From contig JAAOMT010000521.1 in assembly GCA_016748015.1 (NCBI GenBank), positions 28,267-92,266 on the forward strand: DNA of 64,000 nucleotides, in the 5' to 3' direction. The DNA is from Geosiphon pyriformis. Lineage: Eukaryota; Glomeromycota; Glomeromycetes; Archaeosporales; Geosiphonaceae. The position numbers were made by a program, and so were the translations under genes. Positions 1-12,115 of the stretch are shown piece by piece. The notes beneath the pieces are model-generated. The model searched no databases. It was not told the origin of the DNA and was given only the letters and a program-made list of their open reading frames with translations. The stretch's first letter is position 1. The number at the start of each line of letters is the position of its first letter.

Positions 1-199
1 AATTACTCTAATTAGTTGATTTGGATTTTTTTTGTTTTTTCAGTAAAATATATTTTAATAATTGATAAAATATTTTGATTGTTGTTTTATGTTATTTTGT
101 TTCTTTTGAGATAATTTTTTCTTGAACTGTTGAGTATTTATATAAAACTGGAGTTGTTGATATTATTGTGTGTTCATTTTTTGTTATATTTTTGGGTTG

Positions 200-640
200 A
201 AATGTTCAGATTTGTTTCATTTGCAACAAACTATCAGCATTTCTGTTTTTTTTCCTTTTTATAGTATACTGTAAAAGTATATGGTGAAAGTGCTATTTTC
301 TATTTTTCATGTTAATTGTCTCTAAATTTTTGCTTCTGAATTGAAGTCAATTCTTTGTAATTAGTATGCACTTCAAATTTCTGGCTTAAATATTTCTTTT
401 ATTTTATAACAGCTCAATAAATTGCTAAGTGTTCTAGTGCTGGTGTTTCATAGTTTTTTTTGGTTAATATTAAGCTTTGGCTGACATATGTTACTGAATG
501 TTCTTTTTCATCCAGTTTTTTTTGTAATAATACTGCTTTTAATGCTTGACTTAATGTATTTGTGATAATGATAAATGGTTTGCTATAATTTGAATAGATC
601 AGTATTAGAGCTTAAATAAGCTTTCTTCTTAATATGTCGA
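200..640 (-). pseudogene. Ty3/gypsy RNase H relic
   Basis: Downstream of RT on the minus strand, sequence resembling the gypsy RNase H region is readable: YSKPFIIITNTLSQALKAVL, then HSVTYVSQSLILTKKNYE, then KFEVHTNYKEL. The first catalytic Asp (usual I-x-T-D-A) and the late Asp (usual H-T-D) both read Asn. In-frame stops follow. This domain would degrade RNA in the RNA-DNA hybrid during reverse transcription. Integrase is expected further left and is not in the window. Confidence 0.78.
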
Positions 641-1640
641 AAGCTTCTTGTTGTGTTTTAGTCTATTCATATTTAACATTTTTGGTTTGTAGATAATGCA
701 GTGGTTGAGTTAGTTTGGAAAAGTTTTTGATAAAGTGATAATAGTATCCTGTAAATCCCAAGAATGCTCATAGCTCAGTTAGATTGGTGAGTATTAAAAA
801 GAACTTTACTACTTCAATTTTATTTGGATCTGTTTTAATGCCCTCTCTGCTTACAACATGTTTCAAAAACTTAAGCTCTGTCTTGCCAAAGAAACACTTG
901 GTTGTATTTAGTTTCAATCCTGCTCTTTTCAGTCTTTTGAACACTTGCTGGAGATAATGAAAATGATCATCAAATGTTTTTGAGAACACATTGGTGTTAT
1001 CTAAATACATAACTACTAATTTCTATAGTAGTCTAGTATAAACAATTTCCATTAACTATTGAAATGTGGCTGGTGTATTGGTTAAGTCAAATAGCATTAT
1101 TTCAAATTTGAAATTCTCTTTTCTTGTAATAAATGCCATCTTCTTCTTATCTTCTGGTTTTATGGCTATTTGTCAGTAACTGTTATCTAGATCCAATGCT
1201 AAAAACCATTTTTTTTTCTAAAAGCATTGAATAATTCCTGAATCTGTGAAATTGGATAACTGTCTTTACGAGTTACACTATTGAGTTTTCTGTAATCTAC
1301 ACAAAAGCAGATTTTTTTATTTTTCATATAGACTAATATTACTGATAATAACTATAAGCTTATTAATAACTAAATTAGTCTATTGTTAAGCATTCAATTA
1401 ATTTCTTAATAAATGATCTCATGGCTGGCTGGTGGTACTTAGTATGCTCTTTGTTTAATTGGCATTGTATTTCCAGTCTTAATCTGGTGCTGGATTATGT
1501 CAGTTTTGCCAAACTCATTTTCACTTGCAAAAATATCAGTTAAATTGTTGAGTAATATTCTGAGTTGCATACATTAAAGTGGGTCTAAGTTTTTCATGTT
1601 TATTTGTTCTAATTGTTCTGATTAAAACAAATAACATTTG
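560..1640 (-). pseudogene. Ty3/gypsy reverse transcriptase relic
   Basis: The minus strand shows an RT core: VDYRKLNSVTRKDSYPI (about 1300-1250), a palm segment LALDLDNSYWQIAI (about 1205-1160), an ITRKENFKFE block, and the catalytic box as YLDNTNVFSK (about 1010-980; normally Y-x-D-D), followed by a fingers/thumb region with G-L-K-L-N and K-C-x-F. RT would copy element RNA into cDNA. The second aspartate of the catalytic box is replaced by Asn and several stops are present. This domain is entirely absent from the element at 15667-21715. Confidence 0.88.
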
Positions 1641-1642
1641 TT

Positions 1643-1933
1643 TCATTCATAAATAATTTGTGATATTATGTCAACATATTTACACAGTTGTGGAAAATCT
1701 GGAATGAAGTTTGGTGATTGGTTTTTGATTTCAGTGGTTAAATATCCAATGGTAATTTTTTTTAATATCTCGATAATGTCTTTTGTATTGTTGTAGATAA
1801 GAAATTTGATGTGATTGTGGTTCTTAACTGGTATGTATAGATTGACAAATTCAATCTCTCTGGATTTACAAAGTGTTGCTTCTGCTTTAAAAATCTGAAT
1901 CTGATTCTTTATTTTTTTTTCTATGACTAACAT
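1643..1933 (-). pseudogene. Beta-rich spacer domain after dUTPase (relic)
   Basis: A 96-codon open stretch aligns with the last 95 residues of the protein ending at 20834. Shared blocks are L-Y/F-I-P, I-x-N-x-T and the near-identical TIGYLTTE versus IIGYLGTE. It is a C-terminal domain attached to the dUTPase in both elements and precedes RT in this one. The function is unknown. Short beta-strand-like stretches resemble the spacer between protease and RT in many gypsy polyproteins, but that comparison is from general knowledge only. Confidence 0.65.
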
Positions 1934-1949
1934 GTACTAGTCATATGGT

Positions 1950-2480
1950 GGAATAAAAATTAATTAATAGGTGAAGATAATTTCTCTCTTGTTAATAACT
2001 TTTTTTTCTGCCATATTAACTGGTACTTCTATTCTACCCATGAATTCAAATCCACTAATTTCTTTTGCTGTTATTCTCAATTTCTTTTTTTTTCTTACTG
2101 ACACTAATTGAGCTATTTTAATCAGAGGCAGAAATATTGACTGTGCTATCTTTTCATTTGACTTTATAATATATGTCTTTTTTAAGTCATTTTGTAGCAT
2201 TGCAATAATATTTTTTACATATCCTGTATCAATTATTCTTCTTCTAATATTGATTTCTTTTTTTGCTAAACTACTCTTAGATACTAATTAAACCATTGTT
2301 GTTGCTGAGATTTTTAGTGTTATTTTGAAATCAATATAGGTGCATGAATGTAGTTCCAGTTTTATAGCTTCTTTTCTGAGATATTTTAGATTAAATCCTA
2401 CATTAATATTATGCATACATTCAGGCATAATACCTTCATTATTATTGCTAAACTATTTAAGTTCCTGTTTCTTAGAAAAA
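1950..2480 (-). pseudogene. dUTPase relic
   Basis: All five dUTPase motifs can be traced in order on the minus strand: VGFNLKY (motif 1, normally AGFDL), SKSSLAKK (motif 2), IIDTGY (motif 3), NEKIAQSIFLPL (motif 4) and a degraded Gly/Phe-rich motif 5. Trimeric dUTPases hydrolyse dUTP to dUMP and keep uracil out of newly made DNA. The motif-1 aspartate is replaced by Asn and motif 5 has lost the R-G-x-x-G-F-G pattern; an in-frame stop precedes motif 2. The protein is therefore not functional. Confidence 0.85.
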
Positions 2481-2899
2481 TTAGAAAGTGTGATATACTG
2501 TTCTGAATTTGAATCAAAGTTTGAATCATTGTTATTTTCATTGCCATTTTGAACAGAGCAAAAACCATTGTTTTCATCATCATTATTGTCAGAGTTTAAA
2601 TTGGAGTTAAATGTTGATTCCAATTCTGATACACAACTGCTAATTGGTTCTTTTTTTTCTGGGATTGTATAGATTATGTATGGTGGTGAATTGTAAATAA
2701 AGTCATACTCATTACAATATTAAAAATCATATGAAATCAAACAGTGGTTACATAATCAAGTATTTAGTTATTTTAAACATTGTTCTTGCTTTTCTCTAGT
2801 GAGTGCTAGATTTTGATAATGTTTGTGAAATTGTTTTGAGTTCATAACATCAAAGATAATATTAAAGTTTGGAGTCCAATTAAATTCTATGAGTTCTGG

Positions 2900-3340
2900 T
2901 GGATTATTTTTTTATTTCTCTTATTTTTTTTTTAATGCATCTTTGATTTTTGTGAAAGCCATTTACCAGATTTTATTGTTATTATGTAGACAATTATCTA
3001 AGTGTTTTACCATTCTTCTCTAAGCAACGTTTATTGGTGTTCTTTTGCATACTCAATTATTAATTAAAATCATGTATTGGCACAATTCATTGCACATTTT
3101 TCCTCTTCCAAAAATGTTGTTCTATATTCTTTTGTCAAAAAAGATTTCTCCACAAGCCAGACATGGTTTGTTGTCCCATTTTCCTTGTCACTTAGGTTAT
3201 TCAAATTATTTAAGAATACATGGACAACAGTAATATTTTGTAGTCATTGGCCAGTCCTTATTATTACTACAACATATATTTATTGTTGACAATTTCTTAC
3301 CACAATTGATGCAAATTAACTTGGATCAATAATAATTTGG
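2900..3340 (-). pseudogene. Cys-rich putative zinc-binding module (relic)
   Basis: On the minus strand a segment reads KWDNKPCLACGE, then GRGKMCNELCQY, matching KWDEEPCLACGE and GRGGMCDATCQY in the element at 15667-21715. It lies between the protease and dUTPase in both elements, so it is a fixed part of the family and not a random insertion. The paired C-x2-C and C-x3-C motifs suggest metal binding. I do not recognise it as a named domain. Stops interrupt this copy. Confidence 0.65.
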
Positions 3341-3599
3341 CTGTGATTGAGTAGTAGTAGAGTATGTTGTCCAGTTAGAGATAGTGGCTTGAGTTTCTTT
3401 TTTTTCTTTTTTTTTCTTTTCCTTTTTCTTTTCATGTAGGTACCAGTAGTAGATTGTTGTGGTTAGTGTTAGCCCATGAGACTTGGTAAGCTTCCCAAGT
3501 GGGTTTCTTCTCTTTTTTTTTAACTCTATTAGTGGCTGTTTGTTGGTAGTGATTCTGAAATGACTGCAGGTTGCTGGTACTCAAGTGTGTTGGCCATTC

Positions 3600-4171
3600 T
3601 AGCTAAGTTGTAGTTATTGGGTATTTCAGTCAAGCACAATGTTGGTCTTGAACAGCCAGTTATTATTAATTAGTGCTTGGTACTAGGTGGCTTCTATGAT
3701 GAGGACTTTGATTAGCACAACAATGTTACTAACTTCAAAGAAGAAGTTATCAATTTTGTCTATTGGAGTCTTTGTTGCCCTATCAGCAGTAATTATTTGT
3801 ACACTGGCAGTGTAATCAACTTGGCAACCTAATTGATCCATAAATTGTTGAGTGATAATGCTGCCAGCTAATCTATTGTTTAAAATCAGTTTAATGAACT
3901 GACTATTAACTTTAGTATCTATATATATTGCAGTGATGGGTTTTAATTTTAGAGTGGTTTAACTGAATAGTAGCATTTCAACTGGTTTCTCAAATTCAAA
4001 AGGAAAGATGGTGGTAAGTAATTTATCTTTAGTTATAATTACTGGTAGTATGTTGTTAATAAGTGGCTGCTTTTGTTTGGGTTCTAGCTTATTGGGTAAA
4101 GTGTCTTCTGGGGTAACTAAAAGACTTAAATAGTTCTGAAAATTTGGGTTTTGGCTATACTCAATTCCCAA
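3600..4171 (-). pseudogene. Retropepsin-like aspartic protease relic
   Basis: The minus strand carries a linker ending in FPFEFE, then sequence aligning with the protease of the nested element. The catalytic loop, normally D-S/T-G, reads NNRLAGSIIT instead of DSGSAGSIIT, so the catalytic aspartate is gone. A downstream Q-I-I-T-A-D block and an A-L-I/V-x-N-x-W-L block are recognisable. Ty3/gypsy proteases mature the Gag-Pol polyprotein. This copy is inactive from the lost Asp and from internal stops. Confidence 0.75.
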
Positions 4172-4439
4172 ACTTCACTGCCATAATTCTGCTAACTGCT
4201 GAAATAAGCTAGAGATTGGCTAATGCATCACCATTACCAATTACCAATTCTGTTAGATGTGTGCAATTTTCAGTCTCAAATTTCTGGATATCTGTACTGA
4301 ATTTTAGGGCAGTATAGTAATAGATTGTGGTTGATAAATTACTTGTGACTGCAGTTAATAAATAACTGAAACTGGAGTTTGATAGATTGGAAATATGTAT
4401 ATTGGTTGTTGTGTTATTTGTAAGTAATGGAGTTAATAT

Positions 4440-5870
4440 AGATATAATTCAGTTGATAAATTGTTGACATAGTTCTGAGTTTGAAATCTGTAATCAGAGT
4501 TTTAATATTAATTACCTGATTGTTAATTATTAATTTTGGCGTGGCAGTCAACTTTGATGTGATTTTGTTTACCACAATTATGACAAATATATGTTTCTTA
4601 CTGCCATAATGATTGTGTTGCCATAGAACACAACTAATTTTGGTGCTGATTGATGGTTCTGGAATTGTTATAATATTGTGGCAGTTAATATATAGTTTGA
4701 TTATTGTTAGCTAAGTACCCCTCTAGTTTCTGATTAATTAAATCACTGATTGTTTCAATTTAGAATCCAATTCAGATGATCCGTTTATTATTAAATTAAT
4801 GGCTTAGGCATGATTTGTTTCTAGTTTGGCAGATTCAAAATCTTGTGCATTGGTAACTGTATCTTGAAGAGTTTATAAGTGCATTGGGCATATGTATTAG
4901 AGGATGCTACTGTGTAATCTACAGATAAACTGGTTTAGATTTATGATACTGTAAAGTAATTCACATTAATTGCTTGTATTTGGTATAAGTTTCTATAGAA
5001 GCATCCTAGATAAGTAGTGACTGTTTCAGTTTTCTTTTGCTTAATGGTGATGAAAATATTGGCTAAGTGGTTAATACTATTATTATTACTAAAATATCTC
5101 AAGAACTCTATTTTAAATACATCAAAGGTAATAAGTTTATTGATTAAGCTTTAATACTATAAATTGGCAGTATCTTGCAAAAAGTATAGAATGGCCTGTA
5201 AACTCCTGACATTATCTCAATTGTTAGCAGTAATTGCTTTGGTAACATCATTGAGCCAAACTTGGGCATTATCTTTTTTGCCAGTATTTTTTTCTAATTT
5301 GGCAATAGAAATATATGCCATTGATGTTACAACTTGTTGCTGTTGCTGTGGTGGTTGAGATTGCTGTTGTAGTTGCTGCTGGGGTGGTAATAGTAATTGC
5401 TGTTGCTGTTCAACAATTGGTAGGACTGGTGGTAGATCAATTACAATTATTGAAAATAGGTTTTGGAGAACAATAGGAGTGATATTTGGATTATTCTGAT
5501 TTTGCTAAGTTGAAATGATCAGGTTTTCAATTTCCAGTTTTTCTGAAATCAGAATTAGACTATTAATTTCTTGATTACTGTCTTTTTTTTCTTCAGAGTC
5601 AGTTATTTTCCAAGGATTAGCAGCTCCAAAATCTGGTTGTGTTAATGGTGATCAAATTTCTAATAGCATTGGAGATTACAATTTAAATCTTTCAAAATAA
5701 TTGCCATATATTTCTACTAACTTGGCTTTCTTTTGTTTACTTTGGAATGGAATTCTGTTTAGTAGTGTTGTTATGTTTGCTGTAAACATGCCTGTTGATG
5801 TTATATTAATGATATTACTAGATGTGTAATGATATAAGAGATTTGCAGAGGAATCAATTTATTGTTTTTT
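4440..5870 (-). pseudogene. Gag relic with CCHC zinc knuckle
   Basis: Fragments of a capsid-like Gag are visible around 5110-4740 on the minus strand, including a F-S-N-N-N block followed by T-V-T-T-Y-L, matching the Y-F-S-N-P and T-V-T-Q-Y-L blocks of the better gag at 17457. A Gln-rich tract lies near 5410-5320. A complete zinc knuckle CHNCGKQNHIKVDC (C-x2-C-x4-H-x4-C) sits near 4586-4544 and would bind the element RNA. Multiple stops interrupt the frame. The knuckle here is more canonical than the one in the 15667-21715 element because it keeps the glycine after the second Cys. Confidence 0.75.
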
Positions 5871-5978
5871 CCAAGTAAGTAATTGTATTTGCTTTGGGTT
5901 TTTTATTGGTGTTTGTAATTTTTTCTTTCTTTTGTTTGCAAAAGTGATGAAAAATCTTTGTTTAGTGTATTTTTTAAT

Positions 5979-6311
5979 TTATTTGTTTATTTTTGTAATT
6001 ATTGGGGCAAATAAATAATTCTGTGACAATATGGTAGTTTGAAATAGTTTATTAAAGAAATTGTTAAAGGCAAATTCTGGATCTCTTTGTCCTCTTAAGT
6101 AATATACAATTTTTTCATTAACATAACAATTGAAAATTGATTCTGCTGGCCAATTATTATTTTTTAATCCCAGATGACTTTTGTAGTGCTGAAATAAAAA
6201 TTTTGCAAATCCCAAATGGTTTGTTCCTGCTTCTTCTAATTTTGCCACTGTTTTGGATGGTTGTTGCTGGTGTTGGTTCTCTGTTGAATTATATCTTACA
6301 AAGAGCACCAA
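5979..6311 (-). pseudogene. Conserved N-terminal domain upstream of gag (relic)
   Basis: This 110-codon open stretch lies immediately inside the LTR. It aligns by eye with residues 8-90 of the corresponding protein at 16578-17198: both share a leucine-containing start, an L-G-L block, a P-A-E-S block and a Y-x-x-N/V region. The open frame starts on a TTG codon, with no ATG at the equivalent place, so the original start is lost or different. No known domain is recognised. Its position suggests an N-terminal extension of Gag, perhaps matrix-like; that role is inference. Confidence 0.6.
6297..6310 (-). promoter_or_regulatory. Primer-binding site, left gypsy element
   Basis: Two bases inside the LTR the minus strand reads TGGTGCTCTTTGT. 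A TGG start two bases from the LTR is the normal pattern for a tRNA 3'-end primer site. The sequence differs from the site in the 15667-21715 element after TGGTG, so the two elements probably use different tRNAs. Confidence 0.55.
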
Positions 6312-6312
6312 A

Positions 6313-7179
6313 TGTTACAAGTGATTATTTGGAATTTTTAATCAAATAACAAACTTATAATTTGGTGCTAATAACTGATACAATAGTTATAATCTAAAGA
6401 TTTTGGTTATTTGAAGACTTTGGTTGAAGTTTTTTGTATAATGGATAGAAATTCAAATGTAATTCTCTTTTAGTAATGTTTCAAGTGTCAACCCTTGGGT
6501 TAAGTTGTTTTGTTTTGTTCATCACTTTCCAGAATCACAATTCTATCAATTCTTTTCTTGGCATAGTAGTCAGCAATCTCCTAGTAAGCTATCCTCAAAT
6601 TTAAGTATTTATCCTTATTTTTGGGTCTTTTACCAGTGCTATATCTTGACATCAGTAACTTAGTACTTAATTTTTAAACAATTAATATACAACAATAAAG
6701 AGAAAAATAAAAGAAAGAAAAGTTTAACAAAAAAAAATAAGCCAAGACAGTATTCCATCAATAGCCATGATTAAAAGTTATTGTTCTAGTGTAGTCAAGT
6801 ATGTAATACTATCAACATGAAGTGTTAATAGTAAAGAGTGAATTAAGATAGCAAATAATTATTTATTGATATTTGTAAATTTAAAAATTGTTTAGATGAA
6901 ATTTAAACTGAGAGGTCTGTCTTTTTTGCTTCTAGTGCTACTATTATATATACATAATTGAGATTTCTCAATTTCTCAATTTTTCATATCAAAAATCCTG
7001 CAATTTTTTTGAGGAGAATTCTGGAATTCTGAAATCTTATGATTTTTTGTACAAAAATTTTGAAATTTCTGAAATTCTACAATTTTTTTAAAAAGAATCC
7101 TGGAATTCCATATTTACTATGACTATTTTTAATTGACTAATTTATATGTTAATATAATTTCTATATTCTATAAGTAACA
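6313..7179 (-). repeat. 5' LTR of the left gypsy element
   Basis: The LTR is bounded by TGTTAC at the left and GTAACA at the right on the plus strand, the same terminal hexamers as the LTRs at 15667 and 20927. Its length of about 867 bp is close to the 829 bp of the other family member. Its interior matches the LTR relic at 52820-54990 over several hundred bases (for example around 6355-6480 and 6650-6960). No second copy is visible because the element leaves the window on the left. Confidence 0.75.
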
Positions 7180-7189
7180 GTAATCATCA

Positions 7190-8038
7190 TACAGACATTG
7201 ATTGGTTTAAGTCATTTTTGGTGTAGTATCCTAATTTGCATTTGGCCTTTAGCTTTATTAGTAAAGGCACTGCTAGTGCTTACATGTATTTTATGAAGGC
7301 TTTATATTACCAGCTTTATGTTGTTGTTCATAAGTGTTTGTATATCAAATGTTATTCAAGTGTGATGTGTTTGTTTTGTGAGGATATTGAGGTTTTTAAC
7401 TATGTTTTCTTTTGCTTGTTTGATTCTAATGTTCATGTTTAGTTGCTGAGCACCTATGCAGTTGATTGGGGGGTGCTTTCTGGTCTGTCTTATTTATTCT
7501 TATGTGTTTCATAGTGTTTGAGCTCCTGTTCTTTTAACATTGTTATTTATGTGACTCTGTATAAGAGTTTTGTCTTCAATGATTGGTATTGGGAATTTTT
7601 TTCTATTTTTAAAGATTTTAAAATCACAGATCAGATGATTGTGAACTTTATGTGCAGATTTTGTTTTGTATTTAGAGAGAGGATTTGGTTGGCTCATATT
7701 AAACACCAGGCTTTTAGTGAAAAGAATGGATTAATTTCATGTGATAGATCTGTTTTTGTCTCAATATTTGGGCTTTTTTTAGTCTTTTCTGCTGGTGTAA
7801 TTAAACTGTTAAATGTTGTTAATATTTTAAGTATTGGTTTTGGTTTTTGCAAATTATGTAAGTTTTTTTCAGATATAAGTAGTGTGATTTTAGTTTATAT
7901 AGATATATAGTGTTATTCTGATTAGTTTAAGTGGCTAGTCATATGTGAAAAATGTATAATTCACACTTAGTTTAGATCACTTAGTTGATATATTGTACTG
8001 AGTAGTGTTTAAACCTCACTTATTAAATTAAATTAAAA
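7190..8038 (+). mobile_element. LINE A, 3' end only (ORF2 C-terminus and 3' UTR)
   Basis: Sequence from about 7198 matches the last part of ORF2 and the 3' UTR of LINE B (26280-27120). The C-terminal zinc motif reads CLFCEDIEVFNYVFFC where B has CLFCGEVEFSNHIFTC; the zinc-binding His is Tyr (CAT to TAT). The open stretch 7518-7910 matches the extreme C-terminus of ORF2. The 3' UTR with its GTGAAAAATG and TTCACAC blocks ends near 8020 in TTATTAAATTAAATTAAA. The 5' part is cut off by the gypsy LTR ending at 7179, so the LINE is older than that insertion. Confidence 0.85.
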
Positions 8039-11000
8039 AAAAATATATTACTAATTTTAATATATTTTTTATTAATGTAATAAAAAGTACAAAATTTAAA
8101 TAAAAAGCAATAATAACTTATTTATTAGCTATTTTATTGTCTATAATATTCAAATATCTCTTAATTTTAGATTATTTAATCTAAAAATTCTTTCTTTTAA
8201 TTAAATTTATTATATAATACTTTTTTAATTAATATTAATGATAAAAATTAGAAACTATTAAATTTAATTCAGATAAATAAATATTTAATATTGTTTAATT
8301 ATCTAAGTAAACTACAATACAACTAAAAAAAAGAATATATTTTAGAAAAAAAACAATTGTTTATAGTTTAGCCAAAATAAAAGAAAGCAAATTATTAATT
8401 TTAATTTTTATTATTAAATTAAAATCTTCAAAAAATACAATAGGCTTATAATTTATATCAAATATACTCAAATTTTTTTAAGAACTATAAATATAAACAT
8501 TTATAATATTCAAATTAGTTATTAAACAACGATTTTTTATAATATAAAATTTATTAAAACACAAAATATTTAAAAATAATTTATAATATATAGTAAAAAA
8601 AATGTGAAAAAAAGTCTTATAATTCAAAAACTAACAGTTAATTTAAATTAAATAAAAACAAAATTTTTGGAATCAAGCTTTTTTTAATAATAAAAACTTT
8701 TTTAATCAAAATCAAATTGTTTTTTATAAATAACTGTTTAATAAATATAATATTAAATCTTTTAAGAAAATACTAAATATTAAAAAAAACAAAAACATCT
8801 AAGATATAAAATATTAAAATATAACTTACCAAACAAAATATTAATATTAAATTATTTATATAAGAAAAATTATAATTCAAAAATATTTTAATTGTATTAG
8901 TCAAAAAATTATTCACTAAACTAATTTTTAACTTAACAAAAAATTGTTAAAAATGATTAAAAAACTAACTTAAAATCTGCAAATTTAGAAATCTATAGTT
9001 AAACAAACAACCAAAAACTTTATTTATATTTAAAAATATTATTACTAAAATCATTTTGTTTTTAGCTTATATTTGTTTAAATTTCTTTAGTTTATATAAT
9101 AAAAAATAATAAATAGTCTTATTAAAAAAGTTTTTTGATAAGCTAAAACTTTTTTTTAAAATTTTTTTTAATTAAAATAATTTATTTATAATACATATTT
9201 TTAGAAATAAAATTGAACTATATTCTATAATTAATTATTAATTATAAAATAACTTATACTAAATATAAAAATTATTTGTTTATAATAGTTTTTTTCAAAA
9301 TTATATTTGTAAAAAACTTAATATTTAAATCAATTTTAATTAAACTAAGTTTAAACATACCAAATAATAACAAAAAAATATTTAAATACTTATCAAATTT
9401 CTTTTTTTTTATAATTAAAATTGATAAACTACTAATAAACAAATATAATATTTTTAATAATTAATAAAAATTGCTATTATTATTAATTAAAATATTATTA
9501 ATTTTAAAAAATTTATTTATAATATCTAAAATATACTATATAATAGCTTGACTTTTTTTTATTTAAATTATATTATTAATAAAAGTACAAATAATAAAAA
9601 AATAAAAAATTAACATGATTTTTAATTCTACTTATTTTAATAAAACACATAATATTAATTTTGTATTTACAGTTAAATCTAAGATAACTCATATTTTTAA
9701 TAAATACAAATTGTTATAAATTATTACAGATTATAAGTTTTTTTATATTTAAATAAATATAGCATATATATAATAAAAATAAATTTATTTACATATTTTT
9801 ATAAAAATTTTTAAATAGTTTATATAATATTAAAAAAATTTGTAAAAGTTGTTTGTTTTTGTTTATCTTATATTTTTTTATAAAATATATATTTAATATA
9901 AGTAAGCTTATTAACTATATCATAAAATTTTTAAGTTTTTTAAACTGTTTAAAATTTGTAATAGCAATTAATGCATCCTTAATACTCATTATTTTCTGTA
10001 CTTCTTGTTTTTTATTAGAGTTATCATGCTTTGTTTTACAATTTATTATAATATAATTTGTAATTTTATTATCATCTAAATATTTTAAAGTAATTGTATT
10101 GTTTTTTAAATAGATTTACCAACTTTTTAATTAATAAGTATATATAATTTGGCTGTATGCAATTAAATTTTTTTAGCAATTCTTAATTTTTTCCTAATAT
10201 TATTTTTGATTATAATTAGTTATTATTTCTAAGTTTGTAGTTTTATTCTGAAAGTTATTATTTGTATTGATTAAAAAAATACCAATTTTGTGTTAGCAAT
10301 AAACAATAATTTTATTTGAAATATTTTTTTATGCTCTATAAATTAGATATATTGTTTAAAATTGGTTAATTATATAAATATTATTGATATTATAATCAAA
10401 AAAATTTAATACATAAAAAAAAATAGTGATAATAATATGTTTTAAAACAATAAATAATTTTAATATATATAAACTGAATATGTATTGTTAATTTAAATAC
10501 AAATTGTTTTACATGAATATTTGTAATAGATTATATATTATAATTATGATTAACAAAATTATTTACTAATAACAATATGTTTTGGTTTTTTTATATAGCT
10601 AATAATTCTAATTAACAATTTATTATTAAAAAAATATTATCAGTTATCTAAGTGCAAGTATTTGAATAATACTAAAAACCAAGTTGTTCTTCTGTTTTTT
10701 TTTAAAAACAATATAAATATTTAATATAATCAATAATAAATAGTAACAAATATTCAGTTCTATAAGTATTGATTATAAAAGCAAATATTAGTTACACTTT
10801 TAATTTTTTAGTGCTATAATATTATATCAAAATTTCGATTTGATAATATAACATAAAATAGTATAATTTATTTATGTTGAAAATATCATATAATTTCCAA
10901 TTAATAAGAAATATTATTATATATACTTACTTATTTTTAATATTTATAATATTATTTAATGATATATTATTATAAAAGTAAAGTGAATATGATTCAACAT

Positions 11001-11499
11001 AGTTTTTAAAGCTCTTAAGCCAGCTATTAGATAGTTTTTAGCACTTATTTTCTAGAATATTTAATTAATTATAGAATTTTATGTTAGCAGCTCAAATTAT
11101 ATCTTTAGTAAGTATTATTTTATATAATTTTGTCTTTTAAACAAAAATAATAAGTGCTTTATCAAAGTTAAAATTAAATATTGTAGATATATATTTACTA
11201 ATTAAGTTATATATTGTATTTACTTATAAACAAAAATTTTGTTTATCTTTAATCTAAGCCAAAATTAAAAACTGATTTATATATAAAAAACAGTTTTTCT
11301 TAAAGTGTTTTGCAGTTTTTATTTGGTTTTATTATTTGCATGATATTAATTAAATATTATAAACTTATTATAAAGTATAATATTTTTATAACTTTGCAAA
11401 ATACAAGCTAAAAAGATAGCATGCTTTTTGATATTAAATATAATAGAATCAAAAAGCAAAAAAAAATACAATTAAAATTCTGATTAAATAAAACTAATC
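8039..11499. other. AT-rich region without recognisable genes
   Basis: Only short low-complexity open stretches rich in Asn, Ile, Lys and Phe occur (for example 9276-9464 and 9853-10056), as expected by chance at this base composition. I saw no conserved motif, RNA gene or element boundary. Confidence 0.6.
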
Positions 11500-12115
11500 C
11501 AAAAATTCGACTTAATTATTCACATAATTAATAATAATTTAAAACTTAAAATAATTTAAAATTTTAATTTAATTATTTACACAATTAATAATAATTTAGA
11601 GCTTAAAACAAATTGAAACTTAACTTAATTACTTATATAATTAATAATAATTTAGAACTTAGAACAATTTGAAACTTTAATTTGATTACTTATACAATTA
11701 ATAATAATTTAGAACTTAGAATAATTCGAAACTTTAATTTAATTACTTATATAATTGATGATAATTTAAAACTTAGAACAATTCAAAACTTTAATTTAAT
11801 TATTTATACAACTAATAATAATTTAGAATTTGAGACAATTTGAGACAATTTGAAACTTTGACTTAATTACTTATAAGATTAATAATAATTTAAAACTTGA
11901 AACAATTTAAAACTTTAATTTAATTATTCATAAGATTAGTAATAATTTAAAACTTTGAACAATTTGAAATTTTAACTTGATTACTTATATAATTAATAAT
12001 AATTTAGAACTTAAAACAATTTAAAACTGACTTAATTACTCATAATTAATAAAAATTTAAAACTTAGAATAATTTGAAACTTTGATTTGATTACTTACAT
12101 AATTAATAATTATTC
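11500..12115. repeat. 57-bp minisatellite, about 11 units
   Basis: The block AATTAATAATAATTT recurs at about 11526, 11583, 11639, 11696, 11753, 11810, 11878, 11935, 11991, 12044 and 12100, mostly at 56-57-bp spacing. Each unit continues with a TTAGAACTTAGAACAATTT-like block, then GAAACTTTAATTTGATTAC and CTTATA. Units differ by scattered substitutions. The unit starting near 11810 has a 10-bp internal duplication (TGAGACAATT twice), which explains the one longer spacing. Arrays of this kind expand by slippage or unequal exchange. Confidence 0.92.

Larger units (their letters stand above)
1..7179 (-). mobile_element. Degraded Ty3/gypsy LTR retrotransposon with dUTPase (partial)
   Basis: Read on the minus strand, the order is LTR (7179-6313), primer-binding site, N-terminal domain, gag with CCHC knuckle, aspartic protease, Cys-rich module, dUTPase, reverse transcriptase, RNase H. 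Integrase and the second LTR would lie beyond the left edge. Every domain carries stops and frameshifts, so the copy is dead. It is the only element in the window that shows where RT lies in this family: directly after the dUTPase region. The right-hand LTR boundary abuts LINE A sequence, so the element is nested in a LINE. Domain identification rests on motif-level matches to the better preserved element at 15667-21715 and to general Ty3/gypsy motifs. Confidence 0.88.

Noticed and set aside
9276-10056. Small hydrophobic proteins
   Set aside because: Phe/Ile/Asn/Lys-only composition is what random AT-rich sequence gives.
11500-12115. CRISPR-like array
   Set aside because: Units are contiguous with no unique spacers and the context is eukaryotic; it is a minisatellite.
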